Below, piece by piece: positions 56,388 to 64,000 of a stretch of 64,000 bases of DNA. Both the position numbers and the translations under genes were made by a program. The notes beneath the pieces were generated by a model, which worked only from the letters and a program-made list of their open reading frames with translations, did no database searches and had not been told where the DNA came from. This DNA comes from Acinetobacter bereziniae LMG 1003 = CIP 70.12 (GTDB lineage: Bacteria; Pseudomonadota; Gammaproteobacteria; Pseudomonadales; Moraxellaceae): positions 961,324-1,025,323 of the forward strand of contig NZ_KB849755.1 of NCBI RefSeq assembly GCF_000368925.1, given 5' to 3'. Position 1 is the stretch's first letter, and the number at the start of each line of letters is the position of its first letter.

Positions 56388-57742
56388 GATCTTTGATCCT
56401 CTTGTGCGGCTTGCAGTACTGCATCAATTTGAGCCTGAATATTGCCCAAGTAAGATGTCGGGTTAAACAATGCTTGCAACGCCTGCTCATTGAAGTAGGT
56501 ATTGACTTGATCCATCTCGGCTAATACCGTTTTTAAATGTTTCTGTTCAGCTACTGCTTGTTGACATGCTTGTTCAACCAAATGATGCGCATTTAAACGC
56601 CCAATTTTTACTGCAAGTGCCATCATGACTGCTTCTGCCATGACTAAACCTTGAGTACACTCAAGATTACGTTGCATGGCGACTGCATTTACTTGTATAT
56701 GTGCCAATACATCATGTGTCCGTTCTAAAGCACCTGCACATAATTGAAAAATTTCAGGAATTGCCAACCATTCAGCATGCCAAGCCCCTAAAGCACGTTC
56801 ATGCTCTTGCACCATACTTTGGTAAACGCTTGCCATCAAAGCAGGAACACGATTGGCTGCTGCAAGGATTGAAGCTGCTGCAACAGGATTACGTTTATGA
56901 GGCATCGTGGATGAACCACCGCGACCTTTTGCAGTGGGTTCAAAGACTTCGGCGATTTCAGTCTGCATCAGCAATGACCAATCTTTTGCCATTTTGCCGA
57001 CATTACCAACAATCAAAGCTAAAGCGCTGGCGATCTCAACCATGCGATCTCGCTCACCATGCCATGTACATGTGGGTGCAGTTAAATTGAGTGTGTTTGC
57101 ATAAGCTGCAACCACAGCGGAACCTTGATCTTGCAAAGAAGCCAACGAACCTACAGCACCTCCCAGTTGGGCGGTTAAAACTCGTTGTTGCATACGATTA
57201 AGACGTTCAAGATCACGTTGCAAAGCAGCCGCCCAACGTGCAAACTTATGTCCAAGCGTGATCGGTAAAGCCTGTTGTAACCATGTACGCCCAATCATGA
57301 CTTGATCACGGTATTGTTGTGCTTGCTTTAAGCAGACCTGATACGTCTGTTGCAATTGTTGCTCAATCAAGATCAATGCATCTCGACACTGCAAAATGGT
57401 TGCTGTATCAATAATATCTTGACTGGTTGCACCCCAATGTACATAACGAGCGGCATCTTCATCTTGCTGTTTAACTAAGGCTGTAAATTGCTTCACAAAA
57501 GGAATCGCAATATTTCCAGCCAAACCAGCTGCAACAGCCAATGCATTGATATCTATGTGCATTAAAGCTTCTTGCCCAACACGTTCAATAACGGTAGCCG
57601 CTGATTCTGGAATCACATTAACCTGTGCCTGCGCTTTTGCCAAAGCGACTTCGGCTTGAATCATATAACCCAATAAAGCTTGATCACTAAAGATCGCAGT
57701 GACATCAGGTTGATAAAATAAGCTGGCGTATAACTGGCTCAT
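56384..57742 (-). CDS. pcaB: 3-carboxy-cis,cis-muconate cycloisomerase
   Basis: 452 residues from ATG at 57742 (GAGGT upstream); the frame runs back into pcaF but the family starts here. Fumarase/aspartase superfamily: HWGATSQDIIDTATI, GRTWLQQALPITLGHKFA, and the signature GGSSTMPHKRNPVAA. It makes the muconolactone for PcaC. It starts eight bases after pcaF. Confidence 0.94.
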   Translation of the reverse strand: MSQLYASLFYQPDVTAIFSDQALLGYMIQAEVALAKAQAQVNVIPESAATVIERVGQEALMHIDINALAVAAGLAGNIAIPFVKQFTALVKQQDEDAARYVHWGATSQDIIDTATILQCRDALILIEQQLQQTYQVCLKQAQQYRDQVMIGRTWLQQALPITLGHKFARWAAALQRDLERLNRMQQRVLTAQLGGAVGSLASLQDQGSAVVAAYANTLNLTAPTCTWHGERDRMVEIASALALIVGNVGKMAKDWSLLMQTEIAEVFEPTAKGRGGSSTMPHKRNPVAAASILAAANRVPALMASVYQSMVQEHERALGAWHAEWLAIPEIFQLCAGALERTHDVLAHIQVNAVAMQRNLECTQGLVMAEAVMMALAVKIGRLNAHHLVEQACQQAVAEQKHLKTVLAEMDQVNTYFNEQALQALFNPTSYLGNIQAQIDAVLQAAQEDQRS

Positions 57743-57750
57743 CACAGACC

Positions 57751-58959
57751 TCACTCGACGCGTTGAATAATCATGGCGATGCCTTGACCCACACCGATGC
57801 ACATTGAACACAAGGCATATTGCCCTTGAATCTGTTCAAGTTGGTTGAGGGCGGTTGTCACCAAACGGGCACCTGATGCACCCAATGGATGCCCCAAAGC
57901 AATCGCACCACCATTCGGATTGACCCGTGCATCATCATCTGCCAAGCCTAAATCACGAGTCACTGCCAAAGCTTGGGCAGCAAAGGCTTCATTCAGCTCA
58001 ATCACATCCATCTGCGCTAAACTCAGATGTGCCTGTTGAAGTAATTTCTTGATCGCTGGTGCAGGTGCAAAACCCATGATTCGAGGTTCTATTCCCACGG
58101 TTGTTGCTGCAATGATTTTGGCACGTGGTTTTAATTGATACTGTGTAACGGCTTGATCTGATGCAATCAGTAAAGCGGCTGCACCGTCGTTAATTCCTGA
58201 AGCATTACCCGCAGTTACCGTACCTTCTGCTTTCACCACACCTTTTAATTTTTGCAAGGCTTGCAATGTGGTTGACGCTCGTGGATGCTCATCTTGATCC
58301 ACCAGCAAATCATCACCTTTACGCTGAGGAATGGTCACAGCAACAATTTCTTGTTTAAAAAAGCCCTGTGCCTGTGCTGCTGCTGTACGTTGCTGGCTGT
58401 TCAATGCAAACTGATCTTGATCAGCACGGTTGATGTTGAATTGCTCAGCCACATTTTCAGCCGTTTGTGGCATGGTTTCTACACCATACATGTCTTTTAG
58501 CTTTGGATTGATAAAGCGCCAACCCATGGTGGTGTCTTCAATCTTTTGGCTACGCCCAAAAGCACTGTCGGATTTGCCCATCACATAGGGTGCTCGACTC
58601 ATGCTTTCCACACCACCTGCAATGATCAGATCGGCTTCCTCGGCTTTAATCGCCCGTGCTGCCATCGCAATCGCATCCAGTGAAGAACCACATAAACGAT
58701 TGACCGTAGTTGCAGGCACTTCGACAGACAGCCCTGCCAATAATGCAGACATACGACCCACATTTCGGTTGTCTTCACCTGCCTGATTGGCACAGCCATA
58801 AATCACATCATCGACTTGTTGCCAATCCACGCTAGGGTTGCGTTGCATTAAGGCTTGAATCGGCACAGCACCTAAATCATCCGCTCTTACAGCTGCAAGT
58901 CCACCGGCATAACGACCAAATGGAGTTCGAATGGCATCAATGATATAAGCATTTTTCAT
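57751..58959 (-). CDS. pcaF: Beta-ketoadipyl-CoA thiolase
   Basis: 402 residues. Active-site Cys in VNRLCGSSLDAIAMAARA, then GGVESMSRAPYVMGK, His in NPNGGAIALGHPLGASGAR and Cys in LCSMCIGVGQGIAM. It splits beta-ketoadipyl-CoA into succinyl-CoA and acetyl-CoA, the last step of the pathway. Confidence 0.95.
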   Translation of the reverse strand: MKNAYIIDAIRTPFGRYAGGLAAVRADDLGAVPIQALMQRNPSVDWQQVDDVIYGCANQAGEDNRNVGRMSALLAGLSVEVPATTVNRLCGSSLDAIAMAARAIKAEEADLIIAGGVESMSRAPYVMGKSDSAFGRSQKIEDTTMGWRFINPKLKDMYGVETMPQTAENVAEQFNINRADQDQFALNSQQRTAAAQAQGFFKQEIVAVTIPQRKGDDLLVDQDEHPRASTTLQALQKLKGVVKAEGTVTAGNASGINDGAAALLIASDQAVTQYQLKPRAKIIAATTVGIEPRIMGFAPAPAIKKLLQQAHLSLAQMDVIELNEAFAAQALAVTRDLGLADDDARVNPNGGAIALGHPLGASGARLVTTALNQLEQIQGQYALCSMCIGVGQGIAMIIQRVE

Positions 58960-59033
58960 GTGTTTTTCCTTAAATAATCTCTCTTAAGAAGCAGTGCTTC
59001 TCACCTTTAAAAAAAAGGGTTAGAGGAGATTTA

Positions 59034-59687
59034 TTATCCTTGTGTTGCATCAAGCAATTGAGCACCCGTCATCGACTGCAATTCTTCAAAGCTGAGACCC
59101 GCTACTCTTTCAATCACTTTTAAACCGTCTGGAGTCACATCAATCACACACAGATCGGTATAGATCCGGTCGACACATTTTTTGCCAGTCACAGGATAGG
59201 TCAGCTCAGCCACGATTTTGGGTTCGCCTTGTTTGGTGACATGGTCAGTGGTGATAAAGACTTTTTTGGCACCGACTGCCAAATCCATCGCACCACCCAC
59301 CGCAGGAATCGCATCAGGAGCGCCTGTATGCCAGTTGGCAAGATCACCATTTTCAGCAATTTGGAAGGCACCCAATACTGCAATATCCAAGTGCCCACCA
59401 CGCATCATGGCAAAAGAATCGCCGTGATGGAAAAAGCTTCCGCCTGTGAGCATGGTGACAAACTCTTTGCCTGCATTAATCAGTTCAGGGTCTTCTTCGC
59501 CTTTGGCAGGGGGTGGACCAAACGCCAACAAACCATTTTCAGAATGTAGGAATACATCTTTGTCTGAAGGAAGATATTTCGAGATTTTGGTCGGTAAACC
59601 AATACCTAAATTCACATAAGCACCATCGGGAATGTCTTGTGCAACACGTTCTGCAATTTGATCACGGCTTAGTTTTTGGTAACTCAT
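59034..59687 (-). CDS. pcaJ: 3-oxoadipate CoA-transferase, beta subunit
   Basis: 217 residues. GIGLPTKISKYLP and the catalytic Glu in FLHSENGLLAFGPPP are typical. It partners PcaI, whose stop it overlaps by four bases. It activates beta-ketoadipate with CoA from succinyl-CoA. Confidence 0.94.
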   Translation of the reverse strand: MSYQKLSRDQIAERVAQDIPDGAYVNLGIGLPTKISKYLPSDKDVFLHSENGLLAFGPPPAKGEEDPELINAGKEFVTMLTGGSFFHHGDSFAMMRGGHLDIAVLGAFQIAENGDLANWHTGAPDAIPAVGGAMDLAVGAKKVFITTDHVTKQGEPKIVAELTYPVTGKKCVDRIYTDLCVIDVTPDGLKVIERVAGLSFEELQSMTGAQLLDATQG

Positions 59688-60367
59688 TGTGCTTCTCCCT
59701 GTCCTGCATTGACAGCAACCACATGCTGTACAAAAATCCCGGGTGTAATGATATGTTCAGGATCAAGTTGACCGAGTTCTGCGATTTCAGAAACCTGTGC
59801 AATGGTGACATCCGCCGCCATCGCCATAATCGGTCCAAAGTTTCGTGCAGATTTACGATAGACCAGATTGCCCCAACGATCGCCTTGATGGGCTTTGATC
59901 AAAGCAAAATCAGCTTTGATCGGATACTCAAGCACATAGTCTTTTCCGTCGATATGACGGGTTTCTTTTCCTTCGGCAAGCAATGTACCAAAACCTGTTG
60001 GTGTGAATACTGCCCCTAAACCCATCCCCGCTGCTTGAATACGACATGCCAAGTTTCCTTGAGGAACAAGTTCTAATTCAATCTTGCCTGCATGATAGAG
60101 TTCATCAAATACCCATGAATCAGACTGGCGTGGGAATGAACAGATGATCTTACGTACAGCCCCTGATTTGAGGAGTTTTGCCAAACCATAATCGCCATTG
60201 CCTGCATTGTTGTTGACAATGGCCAAGTCTTTGACGCCAAGCTCAATCAATCCATCAATTAGCTCTGCGGGTTGTCCTGCCGTTCCAAAGCCGCCAATCA
60301 TAATGGTTGAACCATCCTTGATTTGTGACAAAACCTCTGTCAATGAGCCGGCACGCTTATCAATCAT
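59684..60367 (-). CDS. pcaI: 3-oxoadipate CoA-transferase, alpha subunit
   Basis: 228 residues from ATG at 60367 (GGAAG upstream), the length of PcaI in A. baylyi. GSTIMIGGFGTAGQPAELI, NNNAGNGDYGLAKLL, GTLLAEGKETRHIDGKDYV mark the alpha chain. It is the first gene of the pca-qui operon, next to the PcaU operator. Confidence 0.94.
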   Translation of the reverse strand: MIDKRAGSLTEVLSQIKDGSTIMIGGFGTAGQPAELIDGLIELGVKDLAIVNNNAGNGDYGLAKLLKSGAVRKIICSFPRQSDSWVFDELYHAGKIELELVPQGNLACRIQAAGMGLGAVFTPTGFGTLLAEGKETRHIDGKDYVLEYPIKADFALIKAHQGDRWGNLVYRKSARNFGPIMAMAADVTIAQVSEIAELGQLDPEHIITPGIFVQHVVAVNAGQGEAQ

Positions 60368-60505
60368 CTGACTACTTCCTGTACTGTGTAGCACTCAACT
60401 TTTCATCCTAAAAGTCGATAAAACCAAGTTGAGTGTTTTGTTCGGATTTCTTATCTTTATTCTTGATAAATTCTGAACAGACTTCTATCTTCTAAAAGCT
60501 ATTTT

Positions 60506-60543
60506 GTGCGATTATTATTTTTAATGTTCGATCATCGAACATT
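60506..60543. promoter_or_regulatory. PcaU operator
   Basis: AATGTTCGAT and ATCGAACATT form a perfect palindrome at 60523-60543 around one base. GTGCGATTAT at 60506-60515 is a third copy in direct orientation, twenty bases from GTTCGATCAT. Three ten-base repeats with this spacing are the known PcaU site in A. baylyi. It lies between pcaU and pcaI and serves both. Confidence 0.85.
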
Positions 60544-60615
60544 ATCCAACTAAATTAGTCGTGTTTCGATTAGAATAATTATTCATCAAAGGATTTTGTA
60601 GGAATGCTCTAAATT

Positions 60616-61440
60616 ATGGAAAATGATAAAAATAAAAATCGTCGCTTGATTCATCACCGTGAAAATAAGAAAGTGATTCGACATGAAGACTTTATCGCAG
60701 GTATTGCCAAAGGCTTGGCGATTTTAGATTGCTTCGGTCCTGAACGTCATCGTTTAAATATGAGTACAGCCGCAGAGAAAGCAGGCATGACCCGTGCTGC
60801 TGCACGTCGTCATTTACTGACTTTAGAATACTTGGGGTATTTGGACTTTGATGGTCATTATTATTATTTAACCCCCAAAATTTTAAAGTTCTCAGGTGCG
60901 TATCTGGATGGTTCTCCCTTACCTAAAATTTGTCAGCCTTTATTAAACTTACTCACCAATCAAACATCACTGATTTATTCAGTCATGGTGCTGGATGGTT
61001 ATGAAGCCATTACTATTGCACGTAGTGCAGCGCATCAACAAACTGATCGTGTTAATCCTTATGGTTTGCATTTGGGTAACCGACTCCCCGCTCATGCCAC
61101 ATCCGCAGGCAAAATTTTGTTGGCACATCTAAATAAAGATGAGCAAAAAGAGTGGTTAGAAAAATATCCTTTGAAGCGATTGACTAAATATACCCATACA
61201 GACAGTGAAGTGTTTTTGGCATTGTTGCATGAGATTAAGGAACAAGATTGGTGCTACTCGTGTGAAGAACATGAGTTAGGTGTACATGCAGTTGCTGTAC
61301 CGATCTATGATGCCAATGCCGATGTAGTTGCAGCTTTAAATATTGTGTCTCCAACGATCCGTACGACTCAAGATTATTTAATTACGCATATTTTGCCGTT
61401 GTTACAGGAAACAGCTCGCGACTTGAGACAAGTGGTTTAG
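60616..61440 (+). CDS. pcaU: PcaU, IclR-family activator of the pca-qui operon
   Basis: 274 residues. Winged helix (GIAKGLAILDCFGPERHRLN, AAEKAGMTRAAARRHLLTL) and IclR effector domain (GNRLPAHATSAGKILLAHL, CYSCEEHELGVHAVAVP). It activates the operon with protocatechuate and controls its own gene. It is divergent from pcaI with its operator in between. Confidence 0.94.
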   Translation: MENDKNKNRRLIHHRENKKVIRHEDFIAGIAKGLAILDCFGPERHRLNMSTAAEKAGMTRAAARRHLLTLEYLGYLDFDGHYYYLTPKILKFSGAYLDGSPLPKICQPLLNLLTNQTSLIYSVMVLDGYEAITIARSAAHQQTDRVNPYGLHLGNRLPAHATSAGKILLAHLNKDEQKEWLEKYPLKRLTKYTHTDSEVFLALLHEIKEQDWCYSCEEHELGVHAVAVPIYDANADVVAALNIVSPTIRTTQDYLITHILPLLQETARDLRQVV

Positions 61441-61605
61441 GTGGGAAAATGACTGATATTCATTTTTTAAATTCATTATTTCCACCTGTTCTGTACGAAT
61501 AGCCTAATTGCCATATTTGATCTAATCGAGCTGCCATAACTCTAATTAATTTATTTTTAATAATAACAAATATTTAAATAAAAACTATTGTTGTAAAACC
61601 ATGAA

Positions 61606-62517
61606 TCATTCAAGCTTAGGTTTCCAATAGTTTGCCTTCTCTGGATTATATTTTGGATTATTTTCATCAGAGTAAATATTTAACAATAACTCTACTGCTG
61701 GTTTATTCCCATTGCTTGCAGCCATCTCTGCATACTTAATAGATTTATCATAATTTTGTACAACGCCACCACCACTATAGTATTTCAATGCTGCATTATA
61801 TTGGGCTTCTATGTTTCCATTTTTAGCTGCTTTTTCAAACCATATCAGTGCTTGAATAGGGTCTCGATCAACTCCCTCACCTTTCTCATATGATATTCCA
61901 ATATCATTTTGTGACTCCACATCTCCTTGTTCTGCTGCTTTCATAGACCATTTAAAAGATTCACTTAGATTTTTAGTTACTCCATCTCCTCTATATAACT
62001 GTGAAGCAACTATAGTTTGAGACTGTAAAAGACCAAGCTGGGCAGACTGAATGAAATATTTAAATGCTTTACTTCTGTCTTCCTTAACACCAACCCCCTT
62101 ATAATAAGCTAAACCAAGATTATGTATAGCTGAGGGATTCCCTTTTTTTGCACCAGTTTCAAACCATTCTAAAGCCTTTCTATCATCCTTTTTTATATAG
62201 TTATTACCATTTCGATAAATTAACCCTAATTATAATATTGCATTAGAAGATCCTAATTTTGCAGCTTGTTCAAATAGTTCAAATGCCCTTTTTTGATTAA
62301 CTTCAGCTCCCTCTCCTGTGGCATACATTGAACCTAAAACAAATATTGCTTCTGGATCATTTTCTTTCGCTGCACTTTCTAAATCAGCTTTAGACGTATA
62401 AGTTGTAAGATCCTTATAATCTTTTGTTAAATTTTCTGTTTTATTATTCCGACTACCTTCTGTGCATGCAGAAGTCAAATAAATAATTATAAAAAATATA
62501 ATATTTTTAACATTCAT
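61606..62517 (-). pseudogene. Sel1-repeat lipoprotein broken by one in-frame stop
   Basis: The frame from 62517 to 61606 is 304 codons, as in the neighbour at 62576. A single TAA at 62230-62232 replaces the CAA that the neighbour has in the same place (MFQLGLIY there, ILxLGLIY here). No frame change occurs. The lipobox LTSAC and TPR-like Sel1 repeats (GNPSAIHNLGLAYYKGVGV) are otherwise intact. Function unknown. Readthrough or a read error cannot be excluded. Confidence 0.8.
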
Positions 62518-62575
62518 ATTTCTAACTACTTTACTACAAGGTTAAATAAAAGCTTAAATTTTATAAAATCATGAT

Positions 62576-63487
62576 TCATTCAAGTTTTGATTTCCAATAG
62601 TTTGCTTTTTCTGTATTATAATTCGGATTTTTTGTATTTGAATAGATATCAATTAATAATGCCATAGCAGCTTTATTATTAGAAGTTGCCGCTTTTTCAG
62701 CATATTCAATTGCCTTACTAAAATCTTGATTGGTACCATTTCCTGAAAAATACTTAAGAGCGGTATTATACTGAGCTTCAACATTACCATTGTTCGCTGA
62801 TTTTATAAACCAATTCAGAGACTTAATAGGATCTCTTTCAACTCCCTCACCTTTCTCATAGTTGAGGGCAACATTATTTTGAGATTTTATATCTCCTTGC
62901 TCTGCTGCTTTCATAGACCAATAAAAAGACTGGCTTAAATCTTTTGTTATTCCCGTACCTGTATATAATTGATAAGCAACTATTATTTGTGATTGTAAAA
63001 AACCTAACTCTGCTGCTTTATGGAAATATTCGTAAGCTTGACTTTTATTTTGAGCAACGCCGACACCATCATAATATGCTACTCCCATGTTATGTAGGGC
63101 AGCTGCATTATTCTTCTCAGCTGCTTTTTTATACCAATATAAAGCCTTTTTATTATCAATTTCTTTTAAGTAGTTTGACCCATCATTATATATCAAACCA
63201 AGTTGAAACATTGCCTCATCGTTTCCTAAGTTTGCAGCTTGTTCAAATAATTCAAATGCCTTTTTTGGATTAAGATCAACTCCCTCTCCAGTGGCATACA
63301 TTGAACCTAAAACAAATATTGCATTAGGATCATTTGTTTTCACTGCATTCTCTAAATCAGTTTTGGATGTGTAAGTTGTATGATCTTTATTATCTTTTGT
63401 TAAATTGTCTCTTTTATTGCTTTGACTACCTTCAGTACATCCCGAAGCTAGTAAAACCGTCATTAAGCATAAAATATGAAGTTTCAT
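62576..63487 (-). CDS. Sel1-repeat lipoprotein
   Basis: 303 residues. Lipobox LASGC at residues 13-17, then a Ser/Thr/Lys linker and about seven Sel1 repeats (AIFVLGSMYATGEGVDL, AALHNMGVAYYDGVGV, SQNNVALNYEKGEGV, AQYNTALKYFSGNGT). Anchored in a membrane, it should bind another protein through its repeats. Tandem Sel1 lipoproteins often act as immunity proteins for lipase effectors, but no effector is seen here. Confidence 0.85.
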   Translation of the reverse strand: MKLHILCLMTVLLASGCTEGSQSNKRDNLTKDNKDHTTYTSKTDLENAVKTNDPNAIFVLGSMYATGEGVDLNPKKAFELFEQAANLGNDEAMFQLGLIYNDGSNYLKEIDNKKALYWYKKAAEKNNAAALHNMGVAYYDGVGVAQNKSQAYEYFHKAAELGFLQSQIIVAYQLYTGTGITKDLSQSFYWSMKAAEQGDIKSQNNVALNYEKGEGVERDPIKSLNWFIKSANNGNVEAQYNTALKYFSGNGTNQDFSKAIEYAEKAATSNNKAAMALLIDIYSNTKNPNYNTEKANYWKSKLE

Positions 63488-63575
63488 CTAATTAGCACCT
63501 AAATTTACAATTGAAATTATTCAATTAATCCTTTGAAAGATTATCTTTTATAAATATCGAACCGATCAATACAAC

Positions 63576-63737
63576 CTATTCCTTAATACACAATTGATAA
63601 GCTTTTTTTGAATGCATTACAAATTCACTATATTTTGGGTTTGCTTCATCTAATACCTCTGGATCTTTATAAAAATCTGTTTTTAAATTTTCTACTAAAT
63701 AATCAAAATAAAACTTAAAAGTATTCGCATAAAATTC
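63576..63737 (-). pseudogene. Open tail after the partial membrane protein, no start codon
   Basis: 54 codons in the same frame as the partial gene to the right, directly after its TAA. They read EFYANTFKFYFDYLVE, then DPEVLDEANPKYSEFV, ending QLCIKE. It reads like real coding sequence but has no own start. Either the TAA at 63738 is a nonsense mutation, or this is the tail of a small gene whose start (MRILLSFILII on another frame) was frameshifted. Confidence 0.4.
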
Positions 63738-64000
63738 TTAGCTTTTATTTTTTCCTCCATTTAAAAAATCAACCATCGATAAAAAAATAAAACAAACAAA
63801 GCCTATAAATTGCGTAACAATAAAAAAAAGAATTTGTTTACTGTATTCCATGACTTTATGATTTTTGATATACCCCAATATATTTCCTAAAACATATCCA
63901 ATTAAACCTATTGTTATCCCTTTAAAAAAATTTATCAGATACGGATGATCTTCTGCTTTAAATTTTGAAATAAAAATACTAATTATAACCTCTGCGATTA
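63738..64000 (-). CDS. Membrane protein, C-terminal part (runs off right edge)
   Basis: 87 codons, open to the window end. Two membrane segments are visible: FKGITIGLIGYVLGNILGY and ILFFIVTQFIGFVCFIFL. A short tail (MVDFLNGGKNKS) ends it. No family recognised. It is on the same strand as the Sel1 genes and may be in one transcript with them. Confidence 0.55.
   Translation of the reverse strand, partial: IAEVIISIFISKFKAEDHPYLINFFKGITIGLIGYVLGNILGYIKNHKVMEYSKQILFFIVTQFIGFVCFIFLSMVDFLNGGKNKS

Overview
The window is a chromosomal stretch of an Acinetobacter species. It has low G+C, and the pca-qui aromatic catabolism operon is in the gene order known from Acinetobacter baylyi ADP1. It also carries the Acinetobacter hemophore locus (hphA/hphR with a Slam-type exporter), a Csu-like archaic pilus operon and a kdpABC-kdpDE block. 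All calls rest on reading the sequence and recalling protein families; no database search was run.

Region by region. 1-14.1 kb is a metal and heme acquisition island. It holds the edge of a FecI-type sigma gene and a divergent Fur-boxed Cys-rich protein. Next come a ZnuD-like TonB-dependent receptor with a good Zur box, the Slam exporter HsmA, the hemophore HphA and its receptor HphR. FecR and FecI follow, and then an operon tonB-hemO-DUF454-Fur paralogue. 14.1-22.4 kb holds kdpA, kdpB, kdpC, kdpD and kdpE on the minus strand, with a structured 500-bp gap between kdpC and kdpD. 22.7-24.1 kb holds uppP and a short, altered Hfq paralogue. 24.2-35.7 kb is a copper island: a His/Met-rich periplasmic protein, a CopRS two-component system with a CopR box, a YHS-type Cu+ ATPase, CopC, CopD, a two-HMA CopA with a CueR-type promoter, CueR, an IS982-family remnant and a CopZ-like chaperone. 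Two diverged copies of an intergenic repeat lie inside it. 36.2-38.6 kb has two LysR paralogues around a small Cys protein. 38.9-45.3 kb is a Csu-like pilus operon (pilin, chaperone, usher, adhesin) whose adhesin gene is split by a complete IS3-family element. 46.1-61.4 kb is the quiAXCB-pcaGHCKDBFJI operon (all minus), divergent from its activator gene pcaU. 61.6-64 kb has tandem Sel1-repeat lipoprotein genes, one broken by a single in-frame stop, and a partial membrane protein at the window edge.

How the genes work together. Released HphA would carry heme to HphR, TonB energises uptake, and HemO opens the heme ring to free iron. Fur boxes and FecI/FecR surface signalling would control this. 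The copper genes sense periplasmic Cu (CopRS) and cytosolic Cu (CueR) and export it. The pca-qui genes take quinate, shikimate and protocatechuate to succinate and acetyl-CoA. The least ordinary items are the second Hfq-like gene with an insertion before its YKH motif, a Fur paralogue without the usual His/Asp sensing motif, a probable attenuator between hphA and hsmA, the self-complementary element between kdpC and kdpD, and the paired repeats in the copper island.
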